Under the pieces are notes generated by a model, which had not been told where the DNA came from, made no database searches, and saw only the letters and a list, made by a program, of their open reading frames with translations. 64,000 nt of DNA from Taeniopygia guttata (Eukaryota > Chordata > Aves > Passeriformes > Estrildidae): positions 5,821,001 through 5,885,000 of the forward strand of contig NC_133043.1 in assembly GCF_048771995.1 (NCBI RefSeq). The letters are read 5' to 3'. Below, piece after piece: positions 1 through 14,500 of the stretch. Each line of letters starts with the position of its first letter. The first letter of the stretch is position 1. The translations under genes were made by a program, and so were the position numbers.

Positions 1-3000
1 ATTTCACCAATACTATGGACCCATGGGCAACTGCTGGTGGCATCAGGACCACACACATCAGCCAGCCCAGGCCAGGTGAGTGAAGGTACTTTCAAGACTG
101 GCCATTAATAGCACCACATGTGAAACAGTGCACCCTTATGCACTTTAGGACTTATTTTGTGACGAACCATACAAAACAAGGACACTATTAACACTGTAAT
201 TTTCCTTACCTGCAGTGCATCCTGGAATTTTGGTATTTAACCACTTGCTCTTAATGTTCTAGCACCTCTAGTTTGGTCTAGACCAGTAAATAATATGTTT
301 ATATTGCCATTTTCCCACCCTGTGAATTCTAGAGTTCTTAGGGACCTGTCAGGAGACTTATGCAGCACCCACAGTCCATAATACCTGTGATGTGCTGAGC
401 AGGTGGAGTTCTGTGCCACCAACAGAGCAAGAAGCAGCTCAACGGGCCAGGAATGGAACTAAAACACTTCACCTCCAGGTCACTGGTTCAGGTCTGTGTC
501 ACACGAGCTCAGCCAGCCACTGGCTGGGTCCTGCCCTGGTGCCCTCACCGTACAAAGCTCTGCACTCCCCCCGAGAGGCTGAAGGCCGAGCAGAGTGAAT
601 GTCTCTCTCCAAGTGACACCCCAGCAGCGCTGTGTGAAATGCAAATGCCACTGCTCTGACCTCCACAGAAGGTGATGGAAGCCAAAGCCACCACGGTGAG
701 ACCTACGGCCAACAGTTCAGCCTCTCACCGAGACACGATCCACACTGAAAAGGTCACCTCTGGTGAGGAACGAGAGGAGCTTTTCTCCATATTGTAACTT
801 GTGTTCTCCTTCTGTGCCCACTCCATGTCTGTCTCCAAAAAAGCCTCTTTCCTGGTCCTTTGAGACTTGGCCCAGCCCTGCTCTGTATTCCCCTTGCACC
901 TGCACAATCTGTCACAGACAACCCCACAGCATCCTGCTCAAAGTCCACCTCTTCTCCTCCCACCTCTGACATTCCTCCTCTGCTGTTACTCCTCCAGCAC
1001 TGCAAACCATGTGAAATACACTCTGTATGGTGGAGGTGACATTAATGGCACTCCAGAACAACACTGAACCCAAACACTCCTCTTCTCAAACACGAGCTCC
1101 CAGCAAGAAAGGGCTGGCAGAGCACCCAGGGCACAGACAGTGGGTCAGCTACAGGGCAGAGGACAGCTTGAGGAGCCAACATGGACATTACAACAAATAC
1201 TGCTTCAGAGAGTGAAAGGAATGCCGTGATACAAGACTGGGAGGCCTCATACAACAGTGCTGGAGACTGGCAAAGTCAGGAGAAAGGGAGAGCTCTGAGG
1301 AGCAGCATGCAGTACAGCACACAGACAGGGTCAGCCCAGCTTGGACAAGGTGGCTCTGCTCAGCTGCAGCGTGCCAGGGAACCTGCTGCAGCCCATCCCA
1401 GCTCAGCAGCAGAACAGGGAAGAGAGGAAAGTCAACAGCAGTCAGTACCCAAACAGCACGTGAGCCACGGTACAGCCTGCCTCCTAAACCCAAGGCACGG
1501 AGCAAAGCACTGCAGCAGCTCCCACAGGAACTCCCCAAGAACATGGGACATGGCAGGGAAGAAAGACACAAGGTGAGGCAGCTGCTTGAAGGCAGCATTT
1601 CAGTCAGGGATGGACAGGGGCTGACTTCACTTCAGGCCTTACAGACCTCAGCCCAGTCACCTTCCTGCATTGACAAGTCACTGCTAAGTGACCCCACGGC
1701 CAAACAAGCCACAGATAGAAAAAGGGGGATTTGCAGTAGAAGATTATGGAGTCTCCTTTTTAGCAATTCCTTGTTGGCCTCCAATTTAAACTGTATCAAA
1801 TCCTCTTAGGATAAAATTCTCTGGCCCTTTTTATTCAAACACAGGTTAGGACAAAGCCTTTCAACACCAGGAAGAAGCAGCCATGCTCTGGGTAGCATCA
1901 ACAGCAAAAGCACAGTCTCTGCTGTGGATTGTGGCACCCTGAAACCTAAAACCAGGCAGATTCCAGAAACCTGACCCAAAACAGAAGAGACATCATGCAG
2001 CCCCAATATGCACACAGAAAGATTCAGGTGCAGCATGAAGTGACTGGTTGAAAAAAAATAAAAAAAAAAAAAAAGGAAAAGAAAAAGCTGTAAACACTAA
2101 TCTGAAACTCAACTCCTTGAGCTGTGAGACAGTCCAGAACTGCCCTGAGCATGGGGCTCACCTGTGTCCTCAGCAGAAAGCTCAGCACAGCAGTGCCTGG
2201 CAGTGCCATGGGAGAAGTGCTCCTTCCATGAGATGGCAGAGATTTGGGACAACAAACCAGCAGCAAAAAGAGGGTTTGCCCAGTCACTGCTGAGGATGGG
2301 AATATCTATCTCGCCATCTGAAACACGTTTAATGGTGACTGAAGCAGATCACAACTAGCTTCCCACCTCCTGTGATGAGGCTCTAACTCTTCCTCACCGT
2401 TCCTTTCCAGCTCTTACTCATCCACTCCATCCCCAGCTGCCCTTCCAACAGGACTGGGAACACTGGTTTCCCCAGCTCTCAGCCAGCAGACCTAAACAAA
2501 TGACTGAAACAGAAAATTCTCAAGGTGTCACTCAACTGTGTGAAGAATTACAATGGTGGTTTGGCAATAAAACCCCAAGACTTCTCTTTGGAAGTTATAT
2601 GGACATGGAAAGAACAGAGAAATTTGCCCCTGGATGGAGCTAAATATACTAATGTATAATTCTGATGGGCCTTTATGGGCTATCAGACATCCAGTAAAGG
2701 ATGGAGGAATCATGGAGGTATAAATAAATGTCAAAATTCTGCTCTCAGAGGCATTTGATACTTAGCAACCTCCTGAAGCTGTGAGACTGCCAGTGAGAAA
2801 CCTTAGAAAGTCAGACAGGAATTTCTGGTTTGAAGCTGTGGATGAGAGAACAAGCCCTGACTCCCAAAATGATGTACAAGAGACACTGCTCAGAACAAGA
2901 AACAGCTCCATGGCCCGCTGGCTTCCCCAGGAAGAACAGGGATCTTTCATGGGCCCATGGGTTTGACACTTCCAATTACCCCACTGATCTTGAAAATGCT

Positions 3001-6000
3001 TCTGATTTCCTTGGGAAAAGTTCAGAGAACAAGTGGAGCACATCACAAATATTGTTACATTAAAGAGAAAACAGTGACTGTAGAGGAGACTGACTGTAAC
3101 TGGAGGCTGGACTAGGCAATACTGCAGTGGGCCTAAGTCAGCCAGGCTGAGGATATTGGAAGGCACAGAAAATTCTGGCCTACAGATGAAAATCACCTTC
3201 TTTTGAGGTGGGGGAAAATTGAACACTGTGGCAAAATCACCCTCTCCCCCAGCTGGGTTACTCTTCTAGCTGAACCATCCCTGAGAGAAAATTAATTCAA
3301 TTAAAAAGAAGTGCAAGATGCTTCCATGGGGCTGTGATAAGAACCTTGAAGGTCAACCAAAGCACAAACCACTCGGCTCATCTCTGGGTGATGTATTTCT
3401 CACCCAGCTGAACTGGTTGAAACAAAACTGGGAGAAGCTGCTGATGGTGAAGCCCAGATGTCTGAAGTGTTCCCTGCTGCAGGACAGAAGAGGTGAGGAG
3501 CCAGTGAAGATCTCCTGCCTGAGCCTGAGGCTCAGACATCACTGCCAGGAACACCAGGTGCTCAGGACACCACTGCTGAGTTTAGGCTCCTGACCGGCAC
3601 AGGAGCCACCCAACACATCAAAGGTTGACAATTGTAAATATGTTCTTATTTATTGTAGGAACTTTTCAAACAAGCAGTTCCAGAGGCACTGTGAAGTACC
3701 CTGGCGAATAAAACCCACCATGTACAGCATTTCAGTGCAAAGCAGAGCATCCTGCTCTAACTGGAAGAATGCTCCCCAACTTTCATTACAGTTTGGGCTT
3801 TTTTTTTTTTTCATATTCCAGGGATCTTTTAAAGCATCCATCTTGTGTGAACTATCACCAGGGACAAAAGGAAACCTCAGGCCAGAAATTACAACCCCCA
3901 TAAGCTGGGTGAGTTTTCCAAGAAAACACTTCCTCCAACTAAATGGGGCTTCTTAATGTGCCTCTAATTTGTGGCACCCTCACAGAACAAGAGTCCTTGG
4001 AGCAGCTGGGACAACACCATGTGGTGATGCTGGAGGGCAAAGACAAAAAGGGCTGGAGAATTGCACCTACTGTGGAGCCTCTCAGACAAAAGCAGGACAG
4101 CACTGGAGCAGATCCTGAGGAGGAACCAGAGCTCTCTGCACAGTGGCAAGCCCAGGACAATGGGCACAAGTCACTCTCCCAGGCTGCCACAGGCTGGGAA
4201 AAACCAGACTAACACAAAAACAAGAAACCAGGAGCAAAATCAAAGGGTATTGAGTAGAACTGGAAGCCCAACCAGGCAAGACCACAAAGAGCTGGTGCAG
4301 CAGACAGACACCAGTCAGGAAAAGAGATTTTTCTCTGGAAAATGAGGAGCCAGGAAGAGAAACCTGACAAGGTGAGGATTCAGCATACAAACTTCCCTTG
4401 CATTTATTGGTTTGCATAACCAGATCTGGCACTGGACAAAAGTGGACTGCTCTCTTTCCCACCTGGAAAAGTCTTGACCTCATATGCCAAAAAAATCCTT
4501 AAGAAAATGAAAAGGGTATTTTCAGTGACAGGAAGACTGTGATGGCAGTTGACCCAGAGTAAAAAGGTGCATCTCCAGGAAGATCTGAAAGGAAGTGACC
4601 TTAAGAATGAAAGGATTGATTTTTATTCAGAAATAAAAATTTGGAAGATTAGGAGAACATAATGCAACATTTTCTAGGGGCAAAAAGGAGAAAGGTTTGG
4701 ACATAAATCCCCCTCTTTCCTACATCCTCTCCCCCTCCTCCTGATAGCTTTAGGAAATAGCTCTCTATGGCAGAAAGCATAAGGGGTACACAAACAGTTA
4801 CAGGTGGCAGCAACAGGAGGACCAGGTCCCTGCTCCTTCAGCCCACTCCAGCCTCCAGCCCGTTCCCAAAGAGGAACAGAATGGTTTTGGCATTGAAATG
4901 AGTATCCACAGAGAATGACCAAGGCTAAGGGAGAGGGAGGAGCAGGACAAGAGCTCATCATCCCAGCCATGCTCCATCAGCTGAAGCTTTGCTGCAGTAG
5001 TTTTAGCCAGCAACACAAAAAGGCTCATTTCAGGCACATCTTCCTCCTTTTCTACTGACTCTGGAGCACAGATGAAAAGCCTGACTCACCCAGGGCCTGG
5101 CAGCCCTGCCCATGCCAGGAGACTCATTAAAAGTACAGGATTGTATCTGCCAGGACCCATGGGCTGATAGTCCAAAATGAGTTACAGGGAAAAATGAAAG
5201 AAATCCATGTCTCCACCTGCAGATCTCAAGTTATCTTGGTGCTATTGCAGCCCTCAGGAATTGTTTTCCTTCAGTGGTAAGAAAAACTGGATGTGCAGCA
5301 AAAAAAGGCTGTGCCGGGGGCCCAGGAGCCCGTGTGCCCTGTGACACTTAACTCTCCCAAGCAGGAAAGCTTGGGAAGCTTCAAGGAACTGTTCCTTGGG
5401 CAAAGGCAGGACAGACTATGAAAAGCAAGAGAAAGGAGCTGGGAACAGGATCTGAAGATATGCTCTGGCAGCCACACCCTTGGAGGGGAGCAGGAGGAGT
5501 GACCAGAGGTGCCCAGCTGGCCTGGCACAGCAGGAGCTGCCTTCAGCCAGAGGAAGACTCCAAAGGAGCAATGTTTCAAGCTGCACACCTGCAGAAGAAG
5601 GAGGATTTGAATATCCCTGTGGTAGAATGGGATGACAAGCCTGCTCATGGTAGCTGCAAGCAGGACACAGCCCTTCCAGAAGTGGGGTAGGAATTTCCTG
5701 ACTGCACTGGGAATTTGCAGCAACAAAAGTGGAAATCTGGGGAGTGGCAGAGAAGGATGGAGGAGCAGCTGGGACGGGGCCCTGTACCAATTTTCTCTGC
5801 ATCTAGTGAGTAGTAAGGAACAGCCAACTTTTGGCCTGCAGCTTCCATAAAGCTGTTTTCTTGTGCTGAATGTCCTTCCATGGCCTGCTGCACTGGTGCT
5901 GCTCTTGGGGAAGCACAGGAGTGACAGCAGCAAAAGCAAATAATCAGACAGTGGCTGCACCCTCCAGCTGTAAGGGGATCCTGCCACCTGCCCCCAGCAC

Positions 6001-8347
6001 AGTGCCACACCACAGAGCTGCAGGTGCCACAGAGATCACAGGCAAGACCTCACTGAACCGACACCTCTTCACAAAGCACAATTCCCCTACCCAAACTCCT
6101 CTTCCAGAAGAGATTTATGCTGAAGGAGAACACATGGCTGAAGGCAATAGTTCCACAGTGAAGAGACCACAAAGCTTGAGAGAAAGAGAGAGCAGGAGGG
6201 GAACAGTCCCCAGCACAGACAGATTAAGACAGGAGGAGCAGAAGATTAATGCACAGCCATGGCTGCCTCAAAAGCATCAGGAGGCTGAGAAAGGAAAATC
6301 TGAGGAGTGTGGGATGAACTAGTCACTAGCCCAAGCTTAGCCCCATCCTGAAACTTCATCTCAAAGAACTGCACCATCCAGTCTGGGGAATTGCTGCTGC
6401 TGCCTTGGAGGCCTCACTGACCGTTCAACCCATGGGTCTTCCTCTGCTCAATTCTGTGTTTTCTCCCCACTGGGACAAACAGAACAATCACCACTACTGT
6501 TTTAGAAATGATGCTGTTACCCAAACCCTCCAATCTTTCTTCCCTGGCAGGCCCAGCCATGTCCACCCAAAAGAAACAGGGTCAGAGAAAAGAAGATGGC
6601 ACCAGCCCAGCCCACAGCTTTAACATTTCACAGTTTAGTCACTGTAAACAAATTGGATTTACTTGTTTAAAAGTGACCCCCCAAGCCCAGAAGCCCCGAG
6701 GCTCAGAAGACATCTCATCCCTTGGGAGAGCCAGCTCAACATGCTGCACGTGCATCTCCAGCCACGTGCTCCAAGGACACAGAACTGGTGCCTTCTGCCT
6801 CCCACATGGCTGTACCTGCACCACGGGCCCTCAACAGTGACCAGGCTCACCTAGGCTGCTGAAAAGCCCTTGTGCAAACAGTGTGGGACAAGAGAAGCCC
6901 TGTGCCAGCAGACAAATCTTCTCCATGACATGAGACAATCCAACAAAGTCTCTGCACGGCTGTAGCCACAGCAGAGCTCTGGGAAACAGCCATTCCTCTC
7001 TGGGGGTGTGCCCCTTCACACCCTCAGCAAAACTACAGCTACCCAGGTCACACACCCCGAGTCTGAGAAGATGGAGGTGTCCAGGAATCATTTCACTACA
7101 CCAATGTTTCTCAACCTGTCACCTGCAAAATACACCAAAGAGTTCTACCAAAGGCAGCTGAAAGAAACCAGCCTTTAGCTACAGGTAACCTCTAGCTCCA
7201 CTGGAGGCTTTCAGGGATTCAAACCCAGCTTGAAACAGCACTGCATGGTGACCAAAAACACTCAAGAGACCTAACCAGTGATCCCACCACTGTGAGGAAG
7301 TCAGTATTTGTATTTACTGGAGAAGATCGAAGGATGAGGGTCACTCCAGGAACCTGACACACTAGAGACAGGCAGGAATTAACATTCAGAGCAGCTGGAG
7401 CTGGGGCTGAGATATGTCTGCCTGGCATGTGAGACCAGCAGGGACAAATGTTTCCAGATTGGATCAGGGAATAGTCCAAAGAAGACAGAGAGTTGGAAAA
7501 GACAGTAACACAGCTCCTACACAGCTCACTTCTGCTTTCTCCTGGGAGCCATAAGAGCATTTACAGTTGATATCATTGACAGAGTTAAAGACAGATGTCA
7601 TTAGCAACCTGCAGTGAGCAAAGGAAAGGACCAGAGAGACAGAGAACAGCTGCTGCCCACCTCCACGGACAAGCAGCTCCTCAAAGATGCTCCGTGAGCA
7701 GCACTGCTGTGGCAAGACAGGCAATTACTGCCCAGCAGGCAGAGGAGGCTGTTCCTGGTTCTAAGGTGAGTTCTGGGGTAGCATGAAGTAGAAAATGGAC
7801 AGTCAAGAAACCTGCTACACTTTCCACCTCCAGGACAGTCTGACACGGTGAGCACAAAGCAGACACTCCATCATACATCAGCAAGAGCACAACATTCCCT
7901 AGAGGACATCCACTCCATTCCAGCTCCTCCTGGAGAGGCCACACCACGGCACATGCTGACATAAACAGCTAATTTTATGCCATTACCTTAATTACAAAAG
8001 ACACCAAGAAGCTAGGAGATGTGCCTACCACCAGCCTAGGCTGTACCTGAACCAGTGACCCAGAGGTGAAAGGCCCGTGCCCCATCATCAGTCTCCAGAG
8101 ACGTGTGATCCCCTCAGAACAGCAGGCTTCTGATAGACATTTTGAAAAGGGCACAGCAATTATGAGAACTTCACAAATCACCTGGAAACATGCCCATTAT
8201 GCACTGTATTTTCAGCAAACAGCAGCCTTTACACCAGAAATAAATAGAACAGAGCAGTAGATGGGTGCTAGATGGAAGAACCTTAATTCTCCATCACACT
8301 GCATCCCAACGGACTAAAGTACAAATGTAAGGATGGGCATCACCTAC
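1..8347 (-). other. MAP2K4: MAP2K4 intron 3 (partial)
   Basis: No further kinase exon is recognisable: I looked for the minus-strand segment that should follow Lys123 (RIRSTVDEKEQ and onward) and did not see it, so exon 4 lies outside the window. Content is ordinary AT-moderate avian intron sequence with A-rich runs around 2,050-2,075. Open frames of up to 245 codons (for example 5,271-6,008 minus) resemble no family I know and show no exon-like flanks. Confidence 0.8.
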
Positions 8348-8522
8348 TTTAACTGCCATAATTTGCCCACTTGGTTTGTGGACCATTTTGTTGACAGAAC
8401 CATAAGCGCCTCGTCCAATTTCTCCAAGGTCTTTCAAGTCCTCTGCTGTAAAATCCCAATGTTGCTCAGGGGAAATCTTCAATTTTCCTGATGATTCAAT
8501 GCTGTGTGTTCTCAGTCTCTCT
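8348..8522 (-). CDS. MAP2K4: MAP2K4 exon 3 (start of kinase domain)
   Basis: 175 nt encoding the end of Ile65 through Lys123. The acceptor is TTTTGACAG and the donor GTAGGTG directly after the AAA codon of the catalytic lysine, so the intron is in phase 0. The peptide runs from ERLRTHSIESSG through DLGEIGRGAYGSV to GQIMAVK and is essentially identical to human MKK4 from memory. A second GT four bases downstream would add out-of-frame sequence and is less likely. Confidence 0.96.
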
Positions 8523-11500
8523 CTGTCAAAAATATTGGGAAGCAATTTTTCCACATTTTAAATAGTCTTTAAATGTCTCTTTTCAGCACTTGATTAAACA
8601 TTAGAAGAGAGGGGTTCACAAAGCTACAGCAACAATCTGACTCCACAAAGGATTTTGGTTGGGGTGGGGGTGGAGGGGTGAGGGAAAATGTTAAATCAAA
8701 AATGACATACACTTGCCCACAGCTTTAATTAAGGATAAATTTCTCCAGCTGCAGCATAAAATTCAATACGTCTCATAGAGTCACTCAAAGCACTCATTTA
8801 CACAGTTCTTTCTACTTTGCACAAAATACATCAGGGTGTGAGCAGGATCTGGTAACATGCAGCACCAAGAGCCTGAAGAGCACTCCCAGTCCCATCTCCC
8901 CAAAGCTCCTGCTGCTCTACACCATCACATCCCAGCACCTGCCTCCCTTCCAGCTGGGATTCTGTCAATACAGGCAAAGCTCTTCTGGGTGAACCAGTGA
9001 GACTCGCCCTTATTGGAAAACTCCAGTTAAAAAAGAAAATAATCCCAAAACCCCATACATTTAGATAATAATTTAATTTATCCAAAATCAAATAAAGAGC
9101 TAATAATTTACAGAAACCAAGACAAGTTCTTTGTGACAGATGAAAACAAAATCTGCCTGTTCAGGTGTGTCTTCACCAAGCACCTAAATTAACTTTCTCA
9201 AGCAAACCCTGTCCCTACCGAAGCCACCAGGATTTGCCCAGCTAAGGAGCAGATGAATGTCCAAAATTTGTGAACAGAAGAGTTCAAAGGTGCCCCCCAA
9301 TGGCTCATTCACATGCAGCAATGCTACCATTGAATTAGCATTAGGAAATGCACAAGTACTTGCAACACTTTTCATCTTAAAATGCCATGCAAAATTTCAG
9401 TTTTTCATTAGTTAATTAGCTGATTCACACTTCTTGAGTCATAAAGTAAGCCAAAAGCCCACATTTTCCACCTTCAAGATGCATTAAGAGCAATGCAGAC
9501 AGTTCCCACTGCAGGGCACACTGATCTCACACGGATTTTAAAGCACACGAGTACTTGTGACCCCCCTGTCACAGGAGAGATCTATCAAACTCAGTGGATA
9601 TTTGATCCAGCCCCCACTTGCCTGACCAGGGTCTGGCCCAAGGAGCAGAACACACATGGAGGATTCCACCAAACACACGGAGCTTATCGAGTTTATCAGC
9701 CGAGGAATAAACAGGTCACGGCTGATTCCACGCTGATAAATCCCATATTGGTCACCAGCAGCTGCAAACACCACCCAGCTGGGACCCAGCCAAGACAGGG
9801 TTTTATTGGGATCCCAGGTTTTGAGAGGGCAAAAGGCCAATTGACTGGAGCAGCTACAGTTCAAATGGCTTCCTCTGCTGCGCTTTGGGTTAGCAGCTGC
9901 ATGTCCTGAAGCCTCGACCTGTTCGATTTGGGAGCAGCTCCTCTCCCCACTGCTGGGCTGTGTCTGCCGTGGTGTTTCCTGCTCTCTAACCTGCCCAGCC
10001 CAAGATTTCCATCTGCTGTTCCCTACAGTGCCCCTACACTGCACTTAGAAATGATTTGGGAAACCAGCTAATAGTGCTACAGCACAGCACAGGTGGGATG
10101 GATGCCATCTCAGAGCTCCTGTGCAAAACAAACCCTGCATTCAGTGGGGCTCTCCCAGGATATGGCTTACTAAAAAGCAAGGCATGAAAAAAAGCAGCAA
10201 AATTACAAAAAAGAAAAGAACAGAGGGAAAAAAGAAATGGGAAAAAAAAAAAAAAAAAAAGAAAAGAAACACGACCTCCACACGTGCCAAGTGTCTCACT
10301 GACAGCTTCTGTTGGGAGCTCCTGAGCTGATTTCTGTCTAACGGCTCCACCATCCTGTTTTGTCAGTGCCATAAAAATAGTTCTTGTTTTGAGGGAGGAA
10401 GGGTGGTGAGAAGCACCATGCCAAGGAAGCACAGACAAATGGGCATTTCCTGCCTCACCTCCTGCCAGCTGGTGGGCACAAAGGAGCACAATCTTTGAGA
10501 GCTAAATCCTCTTCAAAAAAGCAGAAGAAAAACAGCAGAGAGGTGAATTATTGAGATTTTACTGACTGAGCTCCCTTTTCAGCTCTTGTTTGAAAATAAG
10601 ATTTCCTATCAAAGTTCTCATGGAGTTAAAAATTTAAACATTGAGGCAATTTATTCAAATAAGCAATTAAGCCTTTCTCCTCTCTTCCCTCTGTTTTTCA
10701 GAGTAGGAAACTTTGCTTTTCTGACCCTACACCAGAAGAGAAAGTGAATTGGAATTCATTATTTCCCTGTCACACAAGCAGCCTGTGTGTCCCCAGCTGT
10801 GGTGTGAAAGCAGATCTGGGCCATTGTTCCGCAGCTGCCAGGAAGAAGGTGGGAGCTGGGGAGCATCCCCTCCTCCCCAGGGCTGCACCGAGGGCTCTGC
10901 TGCTCTCCAGGGCTTTGGATCCAGCCAGACCATGCCCACCCAGCCCCACACCCTCCCCTCCTGGAGCCTGGCTTCATTTCCATTACGTATTTATGATGCC
11001 ATCTGCCCTGTCTCGCAACCACAGCTCCTGCTCAGCTCTTCTCAAATACCCAGGGAAATGGTCAAATAACCAAATTACCAGTTTGACACAGTGACAGATA
11101 CTTGAATAGAGGTTTTGCTCATTTAGCTGATTTGCCATATGCAAGCGGGGCAATTTTCCTTTAAGCAGCATGGCCCACATCAAGAGTCATAACTGGAATG
11201 CAACAATTGCTTTTAGTGTCAAAGAACCACACTTATAAGAAATATTGCAGTGTAAATCAAAATCCCAAAGGATTACCACGCCAAAAACTGCAAATCGAGA
11301 ACACAGGCTCTCTGCATTCATCTAAATTGGGAATTTTTTCATGTAAATCTGAGGCAATAAGAACTAAATTGCCAGTATAGGACATCCATCTGTATGTTTG
11401 TGCTGCTGCAGATGTATGAAGACATGAATCCACAGGGTGGACATGCCTCCAAATGCAAAAAACCCTGCAGTAAATCCTAATGCTCTGGATACTACAGCAG

Positions 11501-14500
11501 CCTGCTGCAGAGAATAGCAGGACAACCACACAGCTCAGGGTCAGTGAAGGTAAAAAGTAGTTAGTGCCCAGTCCCTGGAGCTAGTGCACATCAGAGATTG
11601 CACAAAAGTCACCAGATATGTGCCTTCTCCTACCATTTTGTTTTTAAACTGTGCAATCCAACCTTCTCTAAGGCTGGGAATGCTGGGCAAAATTGGAAAT
11701 ATAGTCTCCAAGTGCCCAGAATGTGTAAAATGGACTTGTGGGGCTTCATACAGCATTTTAAAAAATAATATAAATAGCTGAAGTGGCCTAAATACTCTTC
11801 AAACAGTTAAAAGTAGCATTTCCAAAAGTCACCTTAGAGTGACTACAGCTCCTGACAACTCATCCAGGCCTTGAGCTTCCAAGTCCCCATCTTGCTTTTG
11901 AAATTTTTTGAAAAGCCAAGAAAAAAGGGGCTGAGGAGGTGGCTGCAATCCTTGCACTTGAAAGGCACCAACGTGCCAGCCTCCCTGCAGATGGTTACTA
12001 TGCTTGTCACAGCAATTATTCCAGGGATTAGGAGCACCAAGCAAGACAACAACTCCTCCAAACAGTTGTCCTTTGTCAGAGCTGTGTCCAGCTTGGCAGG
12101 AGGCGGGCGGGCGCTGGCGCCAGGCACCGCCGGGCCGGGCACGGCCACGAGGCTGCTCGCCACAAGCTGCACAGCTGGACACACGTGGGAACATCTGTGA
12201 TGGCCACAGGACCCCAAAAATCTCCTATGCAGACCCACAGACACCTTGGGAAGCTCCCAGACAGGCTGTGAAAGTTTCCCGAGCCTTGCTGTTAACAAAA
12301 TCTGCAGGGAGGCCACAATTTTTAAAAACAAGCATTTCCTTGGCATGAAAAAGAAGGACTGTTGAAAGAAGCAGAGAAAAGGTGGTGGGGTTTTTTTTAA
12401 GCAAAATTGAAAGTCAACAGACACGAAGCAAGGCTAAAAAGACATAGATAGCTGCCTATCTCCTCTGTGTCACTTTGCTGAGAGCTCTGCAGGACTCAAA
12501 GGAGCCCAAAAGCTGACATATTCCATGGTACAGCTGACATGAATAAAATCTGCAGAAGCAAAAAGATCCAAGCGAACCAGCTGTGCTTCCCAAGCCTGCC
12601 TTGTGCTGGATTCTGCTCAGAAGTCTCTCACTAAAGCTCCTGTTTTCACTAGGGTTAATGAGAATATATTCTTCTTTTCCACAAGCTTGATAAAAAGGCT
12701 GACATTATAAAAACTGATTTGTGGTCCACCAGCCAAAGCTAAAATGTAAATCCTAACAAAAAAGCATCCATGCAAACTGCAGGGTTCAAACAACACTGTG
12801 AAACTTCAGAGAACAAACAGAGTTCAGGACTGTGGCTGACACCTTCCTACCAAGACTCTCAGACAGCCTGGAGAGATTTTGGAGAGCTTTGTTTCTTCTA
12901 TCTCTAAGTCTGTGTCATTTCTAAAACCTTTTTCAGACCCTGTAGGCCAATGCTAAAACCATATCAACTCTAGCTTGAATTTCACTAGAAAAGGTCTCCA
13001 GAAGAAATGTTCCCCTTTTTCCCTAGAGGTGTGGCAATGTTGGTGCTATCACAAAGTCTTTGGATTCTCAAAAGAAAAAAATATTGTTTTTCATAAACAA
13101 GCAGCATCTTTGCAAGAGGGGCAGAGCTAATTTGGGTTTGCTCTGATCCATGTAAGCTGTCCTGAGGCTTCATTAGATTCAGGATCAGATTCCTAGACAC
13201 GAAGAAGAGATACAGAAAATGTGGCAAAGGAAGGAAATCGTTTTGCACCTACCCAGATTAAAGCAAAGCACATTTGCTCCCTTTCCTTGTGACAAAGAGG
13301 CTGAAATTCTCCCTAGCACTGCTCTGTTTTTTTATGCTCCTCCAAAACGTTAAGATAGAAACAAAAAAGTGGAAGATGGCACAACCCTTCCAGAACTCAG
13401 CCCAGCATGTGCTCAGAGTCTCCCTGGCTTCAATGGGGCTTGGCTGAGGCTTTTAAAATGTCAGTATTTTGTATTAAGCTCCCCTGGTAAAATACTGAGT
13501 TACAATGGATTTGGATTAACCCTGCCCTTACATGAAAGAAACCTCTCCACCCATAGTGGTGAAGACTGAGCTGAATTTAACTGAGCACATTGATCTCAAA
13601 CTCATTTTGACTCATTCATGAGCCAGACTGCAACACATTCACTGAACCCACCATTGTTGGGATTTCTGAGCTTAAACTGGATTCAAGAACTTCAGGATAA
13701 CACTGGAAAACTCTGAGCTAATTAATTTAAGCAACTCTTCTGAGAATGCTGATTCTTTTTATTTCCTCTCCTGGGTTCCCTGAGAGAGAACAGCAAACAG
13801 ACATGAGCACAGCCATAAGAATCAACAAAAAACTTCAATACAGACCATAAATAGTTTGCAAAATCATTATTACACAGCAATCACCCGATGGAATGACACT
13901 ATTTCTGAGCCAATTTCATTACTTTAAGAGATGCCATTTTTGCGGGATGGAGAAGATTTGACAATGGCTAACAGACAGGAAAGCTTACTGTAGCCTGCTG
14001 GAAAGTTTCTGGATGAGGTCCGCTTCTCTCCTTTTGAAACTGAACGGGACAATGTGATTACTACCCAGGGTTGCTTGTGTGTCACTTCAGCCAGGAAAAG
14101 TTGTGGAAATGACAGGAAAACATGGTGCTGTTATCACATGACACAATAATGTACAACACAATACTCAGCTAAGTCACACTGCCCACTGAGCACTCAGCAG
14201 CACAAATCACAGCCAGGTCTTTTTCTTCCAATTTCCACCTAAGCTACCTCCCCCTCCTTGGGGGCAAAGCTGCACCCGATGATTTCAACTTGTTTTAACA
14301 GATTAAGTCATAAGCAATTTGTTTTCTTACAGCAATGAGAATTGTTATTTCCAACTGTATTATTACTACAATTAGAAACATGCATTATTAACTTATTAGC
14401 CAAATACCTGTATGTTAGTGACATGCTACTTCCCTCGAGGCACATTGACCATCCCTGCTCTGATGTGCTAAGGCAGATCTTATTAACAACTTCTTTTCCC

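Noticed and set aside
5271-6008. 245-codon minus-strand open frame in MAP2K4 intron 3
   Set aside because: Low-complexity Leu/Ser/Cys-rich chance frame with no recognisable domain or exon signals.
1-8347. MAP2K4 exon 4
   Set aside because: I searched the minus strand for the expected continuation after the catalytic Lys and did not find it.
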